DNA of 64,000 bases from Hyphomicrobiales bacterium (GTDB lineage Bacteria; Pseudomonadota; Alphaproteobacteria; Rhizobiales; Beijerinckiaceae): positions 124,001 to 188,000 of the forward strand of contig JAGXAN010000004.1 in the NCBI GenBank assembly GCA_019075865.1, read 5' to 3'. The notes under the pieces are model-generated. The model did not search any database, had not been told where the DNA came from, and saw only the letters and a program-made list of their open reading frames with translations. Position numbers and translations under genes: made by a program. Of this stretch, positions 46,921-57,618 are shown piece after piece; the first letter of the stretch is position 1; every line of letters begins with the position of its first letter.

Positions 46921-48150
46921 CTATAAAGGTCTTTCGAGCCGAATGATACGGCAGGGCGAACCGGCCTTCATCGCGGGTTCAAAAGGTGCGCGCACCAGCA
47001 GGCACTCGGCCTCTGCGAACACTTTCAACATGGAGCTGTCCTGCATGGCAAAGGTCTCTACATTTAAGGAACCGTCGCTACCGCGGATGATCTTGGCACG
47101 CACATAATCTTGCCGCTCATCGTTGGCGGCCAGATCCGAGGCCAGGATCGCGCTCTCGGTAATGTCGTGACCCGCATCCGGGTCTCCGCTCAAACGCCGG
47201 ATCAAGGGCATCAGAAATAAGTGACCACAGACGATTGAGGAAACCGGATTGCCTGGCAATCCCAGAATTTGCATGTCTCCCAGACTGCCGTGAATCAGCG
47301 GTTTGCCGGGTCGCATGGCAATCCGCCAAAAATGCAATTCCATGCCCTGGCGGCTCAAGGCGCTCTTGACCAGATCATGATCGCCGACAGAAGCGCCGCC
47401 AAGGGTTATCAGCACATCGGCCTTTTGCGCCCGCGCGCTCGTGATGCCCAACTCCAGCGCCGCGAAATTATCGCCGGCAATCCCAAGGTCCACCGGTTCG
47501 CCGCCGGCCCGCAGCACGTGTGCGGCAATGGCAAAACTGTTGGAGGCGACAATCTGATCCGGCCCCGGCGTTTGACCCGGTGCCACCAATTCATCGCCGG
47601 TGGCCAAAATGGCGACACGTGGGCGGCGCGTTACCGGTAATTGCGCATGGTTCATCGCCGCTGCCAGCGCCAGTTCGGCGGCACCCAACCGGTGCCCGGC
47701 CCGCAGCAGCACTTCGCCTTCCTTGAAATCGAGCCCGGCAGCGCGGATATTGCGGCCTTTGGCCAGCGCTTTTGACGAGAAGATATATTCCCCGTCAACG
47801 CTTGCATCCTCCTGCATAATCACAGCGTTCGCACCCTCTGGCACGACGGCGCCCGTGAAAATGCGCACCGCTTCCATCGGCTTCAACGCGCCATCAAAGC
47901 GCTTGCCGGCTACCGACACGCCAACACAGTGCAGGCGGCTGTCGGGCACTGCCAGATCCTCCACCCGTAACGCATAACCGTCCATGGCAGAGACCGGGGC
48001 AGGTGGCTGCGTGCGTTTGCTGACCAGATCCGCGCCGAGCGTGCGGCCATAGGCCTGGGCAAGCGCCACCATCTCGGTTTCCAGAGGTTTGGCGCGCTGG
48101 AGAATTTGCGTCAGGGCATCTTCAACCCGCATCAATGCCTTGCCGCTCAT
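46921..48150 (-). CDS. moeA: Molybdopterin molybdenumtransferase MoeA
   Basis: This 409-aa enzyme inserts molybdate into adenylated molybdopterin. Parts seen: [31 protein letters not shown] (first domain, in pieces), [49 protein letters not shown] and [13 protein letters not shown]. The end domain has ARIIRG-like [18 protein letters not shown] 48150 overlaps the moaC stop by four bases; a start 21 bases further upstream is less likely. It ends the trp-moa operon. Confidence 0.93.
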   Translation of the reverse strand: MSGKALMRVEDALTQILQRAKPLETEMVALAQAYGRTLGADLVSKRTQPPAPVSAMDGYALRVEDLAVPDSRLHCVGVSVAGKRFDGALKPMEAVRIFTGAVVPEGANAVIMQEDASVDGEYIFSSKALAKGRNIRAAGLDFKEGEVLLRAGHRLGAAELALAAAMNHAQLPVTRRPRVAILATGDELVAPGQTPGPDQIVASNSFAIAAHVLRAGGEPVDLGIAGDNFAALELGITSARAQKADVLITLGGASVGDHDLVKSALSRQGMELHFWRIAMRPGKPLIHGSLGDMQILGLPGNPVSSIVCGHLFLMPLIRRLSGDPDAGHDITESAILASDLAANDERQDYVRAKIIRGSDGSLNVETFAMQDSSMLKVFAEAECLLVRAPFEPAMKAGSPCRIIRLERPL

Positions 48151-48632
48151 TGGGAATCCTCGCTTTGCCACGAACCTGATTTTCCGCCGCTCTTGGACAC
48201 AAGACCAATATTCTCGATCTGCATGAAGCGGTCCACCGCCTTGAGCATGTCATAAATCGTCAGGCAAGCGATGCTTGCCGCCGTCAGGGCTTCCATCTCG
48301 ACACCGGTCTGCCCGCTCACCCGCACGGTCGAACTCACCCGAAGGCCAGGCAATGCCTCGTCAGGGATAATTTCGACACTCGCATGGGTAATCAGCAGCG
48401 GGTGACACAGCGGAATCAATTCATGCGTCCGTTTGGCCGCCATAATGCCGGCAATGCGCGCCGTGGCCAGCACATCGCCTTTTTTGGCATTGCCCGATAG
48501 CGCCAGGGCCAGCGTTTCCGGCTTCATGCGCACATGACCCCTGGCCCGTGCCTCACGCGTCGTCACCGCCTTGTCGCCGACATCCACCATATGCGCGGTG
48601 CCGCTCGGCGAAATATGCGTGAGGCGGCTCAT
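48147..48632 (-). CDS. moaC: Cyclic pyranopterin monophosphate synthase MoaC
   Basis: This 161-aa enzyme completes cyclic pyranopterin monophosphate formation with MoaA in molybdenum cofactor synthesis. Motifs are [54 protein letters not shown], and [23 protein letters not shown] (in pieces). The Lys and His at the active site are kept. ATGA overlaps link it to trpC upstream and moeA downstream. Confidence 0.96.
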   Translation of the reverse strand: MSRLTHISPSGTAHMVDVGDKAVTTREARARGHVRMKPETLALALSGNAKKGDVLATARIAGIMAAKRTHELIPLCHPLLITHASVEIIPDEALPGLRVSSTVRVSGQTGVEMEALTAASIACLTIYDMLKAVDRFMQIENIGLVSKSGGKSGSWQSEDSQ

Positions 48633-49438
48633 GAAATCTCCAATTGTGACCCTGTCAACAATTTATGGGCCGCATCAGCCACATCTTCTTGCCGCATCAG
48701 GCTTTCGCCGACAAGGAAGGTCTGAATGCCGCACCGTTTCAGGCGCAGGCAATCCTCATGCGAGAAAATGCCGCTTTCGCTGACCACAATCCGGTCGGCA
48801 GGAATTTTGGGCATGAGCCTTTCAGAAACGGCCAGAGAGGTCTCAAAACTGCGCAAATCGCGATTATTGATGCCAATCAGCCGGGTTTCCAGCGCCAGCG
48901 CGCGTTCAAGCTCGGTCTCGTTATGCACCTCGATCAAGACATCGAGGGTCAAATCATGCGCCGTCTTGTTCAATTCGCGCGCTTCCTGATCGCTGACCGC
49001 TGCCATGATGATGAGGATGCAATCGGCTCCCATCGCGCTAGCTTCATAGACCTGGTAGGGCTCAAACATGAAATCCTTGCGCAGCAGCGGCAGGGTGCAG
49101 GCCTTTTGCGCCTGCGTCAAATAATCGGCGCGCCCCTGAAACGAAGGCGTATCCGTCAAAACCGAAAGGCAGGCCGCACCACCCTTTTGATAGGCCTTGG
49201 CGAGCGCCGTCGGGTCAAAATCCGCGCGGATCAACCCTTTGGAAGGGCTGGCTTTCTTGATCTCGGCAATCAGCGCGATGCGACCCTCATCCAGCTTCGC
49301 CTCGATGGCTTTGACAAAGCCGCGCGGCCGGTTGCGTGTCGCAATCCGTCTCTCCAACGCAGTAAGCGGCACCGCAACCTTGGCCACCGCGATTTCCCGG
49401 CGCTTGTAGGCTTCGATCTTCTGGAGAATATCGCTCAT
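48629..49438 (-). CDS. trpC: Indole-3-glycerol phosphate synthase
   Basis: This TIM-barrel enzyme (269 aa) closes the indole ring in tryptophan synthesis. Active-site blocks: [16 protein letters not shown] (Glu and Lys), [54 protein letters not shown] and [11 protein letters not shown]. It overlaps trpD by four bases upstream and moaC by four bases downstream, so the whole set should be translated as one unit. Confidence 0.97.
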   Translation of the reverse strand: MSDILQKIEAYKRREIAVAKVAVPLTALERRIATRNRPRGFVKAIEAKLDEGRIALIAEIKKASPSKGLIRADFDPTALAKAYQKGGAACLSVLTDTPSFQGRADYLTQAQKACTLPLLRKDFMFEPYQVYEASAMGADCILIIMAAVSDQEARELNKTAHDLTLDVLIEVHNETELERALALETRLIGINNRDLRSFETSLAVSERLMPKIPADRIVVSESGIFSHEDCLRLKRCGIQTFLVGESLMRQEDVADAAHKLLTGSQLEIS

Positions 49439-50460
49439 GCGGCAGCTTCCTCATTTGAAACAAGCACGAGACGCTCCAGCACGCGCTGTGCTGCGCCGCT
49501 GTCCAACGCCTGTTCGGCCATACGGGCCCCCTCGGATAGGGTAAGCGCGCGGCTCGCCACCACCAGCGCCGCTGCCGCGTTCAAAACCGCAATATCGCGA
49601 TAGGCTGACGGCTTGCCTTGCAGCACATGATGCAGCGCGCCCGCATTGTGGGCCGGATCGCCGCCCTTCAAATCCTGCAGCGAGGCGCGCGGAAGTTGCG
49701 CCTCCTCGGGCGTGATTTCAAAGCGCCGGATGGCCCCATCCTCCAGCGCAACCACGCTCGTAGGGCCAGTGGTGGTAATCTCGTCGAGGCCGTCCGAGCC
49801 ATGCACCAGCCAGACCCGGCGCGAACCCATATTGCGCAGCACCTGCGCCAGCGGTTCCAGCCAGTTTTCCGAGAACACACCCAGCAACTGGTATTTCACG
49901 CCGGCCGGATTGGATAAGGGCCCGAGCAGGTTGAAAATCGTGCGGGTGGCAAGTTCCACCCGGGCCGGGCCAACGTGCCGCATCGCCGCGTGATGGGTCT
50001 GCGCCATCATGAAGCCAAGGCCCGAAGTTTCAATGCAACGTGCCACATGCGCCGGGTCCAGCCCCACACGCACATTCAGCGCGCTAAGCACATCGCTGGA
50101 GCCAGACCGCGACGAAGCCGCGCGATTGCCATGTTTGGCAACCTTGACGCCGCAAGCTGCCACAATGATCGCTGCCAATGTCGAAACATTATAACTGCCC
50201 TGGCCATCACCGCCGGTGCCGACAATATCCATGGCCATCGGGTCTGTGTGCACTTTCAGCATCTTGCCGCGCATGGCATGGACGGCGCCGGTGATTTCAT
50301 CAACGCTTTCCCCGCGAACCCGCAGGCACATCAAAAAGCCGCCCATCTGTGCAGGTGTAACCTCGCCGGACAATATGTGATCAAACGCCTGCCGTGCCTC
50401 AGCCTGGCTGAGGCTGGCGCCGGTCGCGACTTTGGCAATGAGCGGCTTGAATAATTCCAT
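49435..50460 (-). CDS. trpD: Anthranilate phosphoribosyltransferase
   Basis: This 341-aa enzyme joins anthranilate to PRPP. It has the [17 protein letters not shown] phosphate-binding loop, [40 protein letters not shown] (in pieces), and [12 protein letters not shown] with the RTIFNLLGP block. The length is normal. It starts ten bases after trpG and is coupled to trpC. Confidence 0.96.
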   Translation of the reverse strand: MELFKPLIAKVATGASLSQAEARQAFDHILSGEVTPAQMGGFLMCLRVRGESVDEITGAVHAMRGKMLKVHTDPMAMDIVGTGGDGQGSYNVSTLAAIIVAACGVKVAKHGNRAASSRSGSSDVLSALNVRVGLDPAHVARCIETSGLGFMMAQTHHAAMRHVGPARVELATRTIFNLLGPLSNPAGVKYQLLGVFSENWLEPLAQVLRNMGSRRVWLVHGSDGLDEITTTGPTSVVALEDGAIRRFEITPEEAQLPRASLQDLKGGDPAHNAGALHHVLQGKPSAYRDIAVLNAAAALVVASRALTLSEGARMAEQALDSGAAQRVLERLVLVSNEEAAA

Positions 50461-50470
50461 TCTGCAGGCC

Positions 50471-51076
50471 TTACGCTATCTGACGATTCTGGGCATTGAA
50501 ATGGGCCGCAATTTCCAGAAAATTCTGCAAAATACGGTGCCCATGTTGCGATGCAATGCTCTCGGGATGAAACTGCACCCCGTGGATTGGATGGGTTCTG
50601 TGGCTAAGACCCATGATTATGTTATCATCGCAACGCGCTGTAATTTCTAAGGTATTTGGTAAAGTTGATTCATCAACAACCAGCGAATGATAGCGTGTGG
50701 CCAAAAAACTGTCGTTGATGCCGCGAAAAACGCCGCCACCCTCATGGGTAATGGTGGACAATTTCCCGTGCATGGGCAGCGCAGCCCGCCGCACCGTGCC
50801 GCCAAACACCTGGCCGATGGCCTGATGGCCAAGGCACACCCCCATCAAGGGAATGCGACCTGCGGATTTCTCGATCAAGGCGCAGCAGATACCTGCATCA
50901 TCTGGCGTGCCTGGCCCTGGCGAAAGCACAATGGCATCGGGTTGAAGCGCCATCACTTCATCGGCGCTCATCACGTCATTGCGAATGACCCGCACGTCCG
51001 CGCCCAGCGTGCCTATGTAATGCACGAGGTTGTAAGTGAAGCTGTCGTAATTATCGATCAGGATGACGCGCGACAT
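50471..51076 (-). CDS. trpG: Anthranilate synthase glutamine amidotransferase component
   Basis: This class I glutaminase (201 aa) supplies ammonia to TrpE. The start [18 protein letters not shown] is canonical. The nucleophile is in [11 protein letters not shown], and the His-Glu pair is in [22 protein letters not shown] precedes the nucleophile. ATG 51076 has GGAAAG close upstream. It is a separate gene here, whereas Rhizobiaceae have a fused trpE(G); 74 bases separate it from trpE. Confidence 0.95.
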   Translation of the reverse strand: MSRVILIDNYDSFTYNLVHYIGTLGADVRVIRNDVMSADEVMALQPDAIVLSPGPGTPDDAGICCALIEKSAGRIPLMGVCLGHQAIGQVFGGTVRRAALPMHGKLSTITHEGGGVFRGINDSFLATRYHSLVVDESTLPNTLEITARCDDNIIMGLSHRTHPIHGVQFHPESIASQHGHRILQNFLEIAAHFNAQNRQIA

Positions 51077-51150
51077 GACTTTCCAACTTTTATCTGCGCT
51101 TTTGTGTGGCCAAACTTCAGCAAGGTCAAGCGCCGTTACGTGATTAAGGG

Positions 51151-52668
51151 CTATTGGCCGCGCCGGGCGCGGGTGGCAAAGCGCACGGCTTCCTCGGCTG
51201 CGCGAAACAGCGCTCGTGCCTTGTTGCCGCATTCAGCCTGTTCGGAGGCGGGCACGCTGTCATAGACGATTCCAGCACCTGCCTGCACGTGCATCATGCC
51301 ATCCTTGACCACCGAAGTGCGCAGCACGATGCAGGTATCCATTTCGCCCGAAGCGCCAAAATAGCCGATGCAGCCACCATAGATGCCGCGTTTGTCGCCT
51401 TCCAGATCATCAATGATCTGCATGGCGCGAACTTTGGGCGCCCCCGAAACCGTTCCGGCTGGGAAACCGGCGCTCAGCGCGTCAATCGCATCAAATCGCG
51501 CATCGAGTTGGCCCTCGACATTCGACACAATGTGCATGACATGGCTGTAGCGCTCGACAAAGAATTTGTCGGTGACTTCCACCGTGCCGATTTTCGCGAC
51601 CCGGCCAACGTCGTTGCGGCCCAGATCCAGCAGCATCAAATGCTCGGCGCATTCTTTTTGGTCGGCCAGCAATTCCAGTTCCATGGCTTTGTCTTCAGCC
51701 AGATTGGCACCGCGGGGGCGGGTGCCTGCGATCGGGCGGATGGTGACTTTGCCATCGCGCAGACGAACCAGAATCTCTGGACTGGAGCAGACAATCTGAA
51801 AGCCGCCAAAATCGAGGTAGCAAAGGAAAGGTGCCGGGTTGATGCGCCGCAATGCCCGGTAGAGCGCAAAAGCGGGCAGGGCGAAAGGCGCGCTGAACCG
51901 CTGCGAGAGCACAACCTGGAATATGTCGCCCGCGACTATGTGCTCCTTGGCCCTTTCGACCATCTCCAGATAGCGGGCTTCACTGGTATTGGACTGCGCG
52001 CTTTGGGCCAGAAGATAAGGATCGACCTCTGGCATGTCATGGGCAAGTGGGCCTTCGAGAACCGCCACAATCGCCTCGATCCGCAAAGTTGCCTGCGCAT
52101 AGGCGGCTTTGGCTGTGATGTCGGCAACGGGCCGCACCGGTGTGATGACGTGAATTTCGTCGCGCACCGTGTCAAACACCACCATCATGGTGGGGCGCAT
52201 CATCACCGCGTCCGGCACACCCAGCGGATCGGCCTTGGCCGGCGCAAGCCGCTCCATCTGGCGCACCATGTCATAGCCCAGATAGCCGAATACACCGGCC
52301 GCCATCGGTGGCAAATCAGCTGGGCTGTCAATGGCGGATTCGGCGATCAGCGCGCGCAGCGATGCCAGCGGCGGCAGCGGGCAGGGCGTGAATTCAGTGG
52401 TCTGATGGAGCGCTGAGCGGTTGATTTCGGCTTTGTCGCCCTGCGCCCGCCACAATATGTCCGGATCAAGCCCGATCATCGAATAGCGACCGCGCGAGGC
52501 ATTGCCCTCTACCGATTCCAGCAGAAAGCAATTGCCCTCTCGCCCCTTGGTCAGCTTCAGAAAAGCTGAAACCGGGGTTTCGAGATCGCCAATGAGCTTG
52601 GTCGCCACCAATTGCGGCTGCCGCTTGTCATACAGGTCGCTGAAGCGCTGGAATGCGGGTTCGATCAT
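51151..52668 (-). CDS. trpE: Anthranilate synthase component I
   Basis: This 505-aa chorismate-utilising enzyme makes anthranilate with TrpG. The N-terminal feedback domain has the LLES-Ser region (FLLESVEG), and GYLGYDMVRQMERL follows. The catalytic part has FQVVLSQRF, SPEILVRLRDGKVTIRPIAGTRPRG (in pieces), AEHLMLLDLGRNDVGRV, FPAGTVSGAPKVRAM and GGCIGYFG. It overlaps ppiD by four bases. No leader peptide or attenuator is possible at this coupled start, so any tryptophan control must act elsewhere. Confidence 0.96.
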   Translation of the reverse strand: MIEPAFQRFSDLYDKRQPQLVATKLIGDLETPVSAFLKLTKGREGNCFLLESVEGNASRGRYSMIGLDPDILWRAQGDKAEINRSALHQTTEFTPCPLPPLASLRALIAESAIDSPADLPPMAAGVFGYLGYDMVRQMERLAPAKADPLGVPDAVMMRPTMMVVFDTVRDEIHVITPVRPVADITAKAAYAQATLRIEAIVAVLEGPLAHDMPEVDPYLLAQSAQSNTSEARYLEMVERAKEHIVAGDIFQVVLSQRFSAPFALPAFALYRALRRINPAPFLCYLDFGGFQIVCSSPEILVRLRDGKVTIRPIAGTRPRGANLAEDKAMELELLADQKECAEHLMLLDLGRNDVGRVAKIGTVEVTDKFFVERYSHVMHIVSNVEGQLDARFDAIDALSAGFPAGTVSGAPKVRAMQIIDDLEGDKRGIYGGCIGYFGASGEMDTCIVLRTSVVKDGMMHVQAGAGIVYDSVPASEQAECGNKARALFRAAEEAVRFATRARRGQ

Positions 52669-54569
52669 GGCGTGCTATTGCCGGTTGCTTGCCGGAACAA
52701 GGCCTCGTCAACCGAAACGCCGACGTCTTTTTTCACCTTGGCCACATATTCATTGGCGATGTCGGAGGCCAGCAAACGCGCCAATTGACTGGCGGTTGCC
52801 TCAGCTTCCTTCGATTTCACGTCCAGCACCGGCACGATCGCATCCAGCACCTTGAATATCACGCGGCCCTGCGGCCCCACATCGGCTGAGCCAGCCGCCC
52901 CGACATGCACGTTGAATACCTGCGCGGCGACGACATCGGCGACGTCCTTGGTGCCCTGGCGCTGAACATCGCTTACATGCGAAACCGGATAATCACCGGC
53001 TGCCTTGGCCACATCTTCCAGTTTGGCCCCGCCATTCAGCTTCTTGACCATGTCTTCGGCCTTGGCCTTCAGTGCCGTGTTCACTTCATTGGTCGTCCAG
53101 GCGCTAACAATCTGGTCGTGCAGTTCTGCCAGCGTTCGCTGGCGTGCGGGCTCAATGGATTTGAGTTCGAACCATTCCGTGCCACCGCTTTTGGTGCGGA
53201 TGGTTTCATTGTCGACGCCAACAGCGGTATCGAACGCTGCATGCAGCAGCGGGTCATTGGCGCTCAGGCCGGCCACGGGCTTGCCATCCTTGTCGAGGCC
53301 GCGCACGTCGACGGCGGGAATTTCGTTTGCAGTTAACCCGACGCTGGCGGCAGCCGCTTTCAAATCCTTGCCATTGGTGCGGGCATCCTCGATCTTGTCG
53401 CGCAGCGCGTCGGCGTCCTGCCGGGCTTTGTCCGCCGCCATTCCACTTTTGAGTTTGGCTGCAACTTCCGCAAACGGCGTGACCGTGGCGGGAAAAACTT
53501 TGGCAACATGCACCAGGGCAAAGCCGACCAGGTTCTTCACCGGTTCGCTGGTGCCGTTTTCGGGCAGGGTAAATGCGGCGGCGTCCGTATCGGCAAACAA
53601 TGTGCCCTTGGTCACAGTGCCCAGATCATAATCCTTGGGCGCCAGTTTGCGCTCCTTGGCCAGATCATCAAAGGACATGCCGCCCTTGAGCTTGGCCAGC
53701 GCCGCAGCCGCTTCGGCTTCGGTGGGGAAAGTGATCTGCTGGATATCGCGACGCTCAGGCTGGGTATAGGCGGTCGCCTTCACCGCATCATAGCGCTTTT
53801 GGGCATCGGCATCGCTGATGGCGACACTTTTGGCCAGAACACCCGGCTCGACATCCAGCATGACTATGCTGCGATATTCCGGGGCCTGGTAGGCTCCGGC
53901 ACGCGGCGCAAAAAAGCTCTGCAATTGCTCGGGCGTTGGCGCAGGAATGGTGCCCGCAGCCTTGGGATCCAGCGTGAAAAAATCGATCGAGCGGGTCTCG
54001 TTGTGGACACGGTTGAGAACGCTCAGATAGGCCTTTGGTGCGACAATATCGGCGCTGATGGAGTCGATCAGTTGCTGCGTCACAATGCGTTGGCGCTGTT
54101 GGAAGATATAATCGGCCTCGCTGATCCGGTTATCCTGCAAATATTGCTGCAGGCGGGCAGCATCGAACTTGCCGGATGGGCCGGCGAAGCTGGGATCGGC
54201 GAATACTTTGTCCCGCACCAGCTTGTCGGAGGCGTCGAGTCCCAGTTTCGCGATTTTCTGGTCGAGCGCCTTCTGGCTGACCATCTGGTTGAGCAAGCCG
54301 GTGTCGACGCCCAGCGCATGCGCTTCCTGATTGGTGACCTGACGATGTGTCTGGGTGGTAAGACGCTGCAATTGCGCATTATAAGCGGTGCGGAATTCTT
54401 CCAGCGACACCGTCTGGCTGCCAACATGCGCCAATGTGGTCGTGGTCAGATCCGTCAAAAATTTGTTGATGCCGAATGCAGAGAAACTGACAACGATCAG
54501 ACCCATAAGAATGGCCGCGGCAACCCGTCCCATCCATGATTCATTTGCCGCACGCATATCTTTGAGCAT
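52665..54569 (-). CDS. ppiD: SurA/PpiD-type periplasmic peptidyl-prolyl isomerase
   Basis: This 634-aa membrane-anchored folding factor has a SurA N-terminal chaperone domain and parvulin-like region. A cytoplasmic N-terminus (MLKDMRAANESW) is followed by one membrane helix (AAAILMGLIVVSFSAFGI). The chaperone part has LEEFRTAYNAQLQRL, and QPERRDIQQITFPTEAEAAAAL marks the parvulin domain. FDDLAKERKLAPKDYDLG fits the degenerate parvulin of PpiD. ATG 54569 is chosen with GGAAAAC upstream. It leads the operon containing trpEGDC-moaC-moeA, an arrangement typical of Hyphomicrobiales. Confidence 0.9.
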   Translation of the reverse strand: MLKDMRAANESWMGRVAAAILMGLIVVSFSAFGINKFLTDLTTTTLAHVGSQTVSLEEFRTAYNAQLQRLTTQTHRQVTNQEAHALGVDTGLLNQMVSQKALDQKIAKLGLDASDKLVRDKVFADPSFAGPSGKFDAARLQQYLQDNRISEADYIFQQRQRIVTQQLIDSISADIVAPKAYLSVLNRVHNETRSIDFFTLDPKAAGTIPAPTPEQLQSFFAPRAGAYQAPEYRSIVMLDVEPGVLAKSVAISDADAQKRYDAVKATAYTQPERRDIQQITFPTEAEAAAALAKLKGGMSFDDLAKERKLAPKDYDLGTVTKGTLFADTDAAAFTLPENGTSEPVKNLVGFALVHVAKVFPATVTPFAEVAAKLKSGMAADKARQDADALRDKIEDARTNGKDLKAAAASVGLTANEIPAVDVRGLDKDGKPVAGLSANDPLLHAAFDTAVGVDNETIRTKSGGTEWFELKSIEPARQRTLAELHDQIVSAWTTNEVNTALKAKAEDMVKKLNGGAKLEDVAKAAGDYPVSHVSDVQRQGTKDVADVVAAQVFNVHVGAAGSADVGPQGRVIFKVLDAIVPVLDVKSKEAEATASQLARLLASDIANEYVAKVKKDVGVSVDEALFRQATGNSTP

Positions 54570-54770
54570 TTTGTTTTCCAGATGACGGTTGAGCCGGTAC
54601 GCCCTGCTGATGCAGAAGGTAGCTGCGACACATTCTCTCACTTGCCGCTGCTAGATAGCCGCAAACGTGATTTTTGCAAATAGCCGACGCTGACATGCTT
54701 GTCACCCGTTTGCGACAATGCAATAGCCAATGCCAACCGAACACATAAAATACAAGAGGGGGGCACGATC

Positions 54771-55529
54771 ATGACAACGCGCACAAAGTTGATTGCCGGC
54801 AATTGGAAAATGAACGGCTTGAAGGCGGATCTGGCGGAAATTTCCGGCATGTGCGCGCGTCTGGCAACCCTGAAAAACAGCCCTGTTGAAACGCTGATCT
54901 GCCCACCTGCGCTACTGGTAGCCGAAGCGGCTGGCCTGGCAAGCCTGTCAAAGCTTCAGATTGGCGGGCAGGATTGCCACATGCAGGTCAAGGGCGCACA
55001 TACCGGCGACGTGTCGGCAGCCATGCTGAAAGATGCGGGTGCAAGCCATGTCATTCTCGGCCATTCCGAGCGTCGCGCCGACCACGGCGAAACCGATGCC
55101 ATGGTTTGCGCCAAGGCCAAGGCCGCCAAAGCTGCCGGCTTGACCGCGATCATCTGCGTCGGTGAAACCCAGAACGAGCGGGCGCAGGGGCGCGAATATG
55201 CTGTTGTTGGAGCGCAACTCGCAGGCTCTTTGTCGCAGGCCAGCCAAGCGGGCGACACCATCATTGCCTATGAACCGGTCTGGGCGATCGGCACGGGTTT
55301 AACGCCAAGCCTCGAAGATGTCGCGCAAATGCACAATTTCATCCGCAACGAGCTGGCGCGCGCCATGGGCGAAGAATCGCAGGGCGTTCGGATTCTTTAT
55401 GGCGGCTCCGTCAAGCCCGGCAACGCGGAATCATTGATGTCGGTGGCCAATGTCGATGGCGCGCTGGTTGGCGGCGCCAGTCTGAAATGCGATGATTTCA
55501 TGGCAATCGTTGAAGCCCTGAAACTTTAG
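54771..55529 (+). CDS. tpiA: Triosephosphate isomerase
   Basis: This 252-aa glycolytic TIM-barrel enzyme interconverts dihydroxyacetone phosphate and glyceraldehyde 3-phosphate. Motifs: AGNWKMNG (Lys), VILGHSERR (catalytic His), [11 protein letters not shown] (catalytic Glu) and [10 protein letters not shown], with phosphate-binding [12 protein letters not shown] 54771 follows AGAGGGGGG. It is divergent from ppiD and followed by secG, as in many alphaproteobacteria. Confidence 0.97.
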   Translation: MTTRTKLIAGNWKMNGLKADLAEISGMCARLATLKNSPVETLICPPALLVAEAAGLASLSKLQIGGQDCHMQVKGAHTGDVSAAMLKDAGASHVILGHSERRADHGETDAMVCAKAKAAKAAGLTAIICVGETQNERAQGREYAVVGAQLAGSLSQASQAGDTIIAYEPVWAIGTGLTPSLEDVAQMHNFIRNELARAMGEESQGVRILYGGSVKPGNAESLMSVANVDGALVGGASLKCDDFMAIVEALKL

Positions 55530-55640
55530 ATGGCCTCGTTTGGCAATTGCTTGCGATACAGGCTGGCAATTCTGGCAGGGTTAGGCTAAACAGCCGGAGT
55601 TTCGAGCCATATCAGCCGGCTCGCAGGAAAGATTGAGTTT

Positions 55641-56108
55641 ATGCAGACGATTTTGATTGCGGTTCATCTGTTGGTGGTCATTGCCTTGGTCGCGAGTGTG
55701 CTGTTGCAGCGCTCGGAAGGGGGTGCCCTTGGTATGGGCGGAAGCGACGGTTTCATGACCGGACGCGGCCAAGCCAATGCCCTCACGAGGGCCACGGCCA
55801 TTCTGGCAGTCATGTTCTTTGCCACCAGCATCGGGCTTACGCTTCTGGCCAATTACGGTCGCGCGCCAACCTCCATTCTGACGCCAACCGCACCTGTGGG
55901 CAATGCCGCGCCGGGCAATGCTTTGCCCGCACCATCCACCAATGGGACGGCTCTCGATGCGCTCAAGCAATATGAGAAGCTGAAAGAGGACGCGCAGAAG
56001 AACGCGCCTGCCGCGCCAGCAACGCCTGCTCCCGCTGCACCTGCTCCCGCTGCACCTGCTCCCGCTGCACCTGCGCCCGCCGCACCTGCAACTCCCGCAA
56101 AACCCTGA
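55641..56108 (+). CDS. secG: Preprotein translocase subunit SecG
   Basis: This accessory subunit of the SecYEG channel (155 aa) has two membrane helices: residues about 1-22 (ILIAVHLLVVIALVASVLLQ) and 50-72. The loop between has the conserved RSEGGALGMGGSDGFMTGRG. A long Ala/Pro-rich C-terminal tail (about 80 residues) follows, which is typical in this order. The tail is built partly from 15-base repeats at 56025-56084. pyrG, which often follows secG in Rhizobiales, is not next here. Confidence 0.93.
   Translation: MQTILIAVHLLVVIALVASVLLQRSEGGALGMGGSDGFMTGRGQANALTRATAILAVMFFATSIGLTLLANYGRAPTSILTPTAPVGNAAPGNALPAPSTNGTALDALKQYEKLKEDAQKNAPAAPATPAPAAPAPAAPAPAAPAPAAPATPAKP
56025..56084 (+). repeat. 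Four 15-base tandem repeats in the secG tail
   Basis: Three exact copies of CCTGCTCCCGCTGCA are followed by a fourth with two changes. They encode PAPAA repeats in the disordered SecG C-terminus. They are likely prone to copy-number change. Confidence 0.95.
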
Positions 56109-56215
56109 TCGCTTTGCTGCGATGAGGCGCGTGGTGTTTTTCGTCAGGGGTGTGACGGAAATGATGTGGTAATTTGACGTTCTTTGTCTTATCCTTGACC
56201 GAAGGGGTGAGTGGA

Positions 56216-57433
56216 ATGGCGTCAAAATTATCAATGTCTTCAAAGGCTGCGGCGCCCATCGGCGGCGTAGTGGCGGCGCTTGTGGCGGGTGGTGCCTACT
56301 TGTGGCAGACGCATCAGCCGCCGATCCCAAACGCCTCTCCACCGGCGACCATAGCCGCAACATCGGCACCGGCCGCCATGGCGGCGAAATTGGCCCCTGC
56401 AACCTCTGCACCCGCATCGCCAGCGCCCGTTGCATCCGCGCCTGCTTTGCCCTCCACGCCGCCAGCGCCCGCGGCCATGCCGCTCACGCTGCCCAGCTTT
56501 GACGTGGTGCGTGTCACGCCGCAGGGTGAAACCTTGGTGGCAGGCCGTGGCCAACCCGGTGCCGAGGTTTCCCTTATGGACGGCACCAAAATGCTGGCGC
56601 AAGGCAAGATCGACGCCAATGGCCAGTTTGTATTGATGCCATCGGCCCTGCCGGAAGGCACCCATGCGCTGACGCTCAGCTCCAGGGGCGCAGAGGGCGG
56701 CGAGCAATCATCCAAGCAAAGCGTCGTCGTCAATATGGCGCAAGCTGACAAGGGCGGCATCATCATCGCGCTGGCCGAGCCCGGCAAGCCAACCCGCATA
56801 TTGTCCGGGTCGCAACCGGTCGAGACGGCAGCCGCAGCGCCGAAAGCCACGCCCCCCGCCGCGGTGCAGGCAGGGTCGGTGCCTGTCGCCGCCCCGCCGA
56901 GCGTCGCCATTCAGGCGGTGGAGGTCGAAAAGGACGGCGCATTTTATGTCACCGGCAATGCCCCGACAGGTGCGCAGGTACGGGTGTACCTGAATGATTC
57001 GATGGTGGCGAGCGTCACCAGCAATGCGCAAGGCCATTGGTCGATGAAAATCCTGAAAGGCGTGCCACCCGGCTCCCTGAAGGTGCGTGCCGACGAGGTC
57101 ACCGATGCCAGCGGCAAGGTGCTGTCACGTGCCGAAGTGCCGTTCCAGAATACAGTTTTGGCCAGCAGTGACGCCAGCCCCGCCGGCATCCAGGCTGCGA
57201 CACCTTCGGCCAGCACGGATAAGGGCGCGGGGGCCTCCAAAAGCGACGTGGTCGTTTCCGCTGTCGCCACCGCCACGGTTGTGCGCGGCGACAGTCTTTG
57301 GCGCATCAGCCGCAAGATGCTGGGGCAGGGCATTCGCTACACCACGATTTACGCGGCCAATGCCAAGCAGATCCGCAATCCGAGCTTGATTTATCCAGGC
57401 CAGGTGTTTGTGGTGCCGCAATCCCCAAGTTAG
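56216..57433 (+). CDS. Membrane-anchored LysM protein with Ig-like repeats
   Basis: This 405-aa envelope protein has an N-terminal membrane anchor (PIGGVVAALVAGGAYLWQ), a long Ala/Pro linker and two bacterial Ig-like segments. The Ig-like segments are VTPQGETLVAGRGQPGAEVSLMDG and VEKDGAFYVTGNAPTGAQVRVYLND (each in parts). A C-terminal LysM domain follows (about residues 355-402: VVRGDSLWRISRKMLG, then YTTIYAANAKQIRNPSLIYPGQVFVVP). It probably binds peptidoglycan from the inner membrane. Proteins of this build are conserved in Hyphomicrobiales, with no proven function. ATG 56216 follows a GGGGTGAG ribosome site. Confidence 0.85.
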   Translation: MASKLSMSSKAAAPIGGVVAALVAGGAYLWQTHQPPIPNASPPATIAATSAPAAMAAKLAPATSAPASPAPVASAPALPSTPPAPAAMPLTLPSFDVVRVTPQGETLVAGRGQPGAEVSLMDGTKMLAQGKIDANGQFVLMPSALPEGTHALTLSSRGAEGGEQSSKQSVVVNMAQADKGGIIIALAEPGKPTRILSGSQPVETAAAAPKATPPAAVQAGSVPVAAPPSVAIQAVEVEKDGAFYVTGNAPTGAQVRVYLNDSMVASVTSNAQGHWSMKILKGVPPGSLKVRADEVTDASGKVLSRAEVPFQNTVLASSDASPAGIQAATPSASTDKGAGASKSDVVVSAVATATVVRGDSLWRISRKMLGQGIRYTTIYAANAKQIRNPSLIYPGQVFVVPQSPS

Positions 57434-57618
57434 CAAACCTTCTCGCCGGTCGGCACGTCCGCTTCAAACATCCCGCCGCATGATGCGACCTCGTTGCCGC
57501 GCCCTGCAAGGCCGCCAGACGAACGTAGGCGAACCCGCCCTTGCATAAAGGTGCAATATTCAGCATAAAATGTTGGATAACAATATCGGCCCAACAGGGC
57601 TGAAATCGGGAGAGAAAC

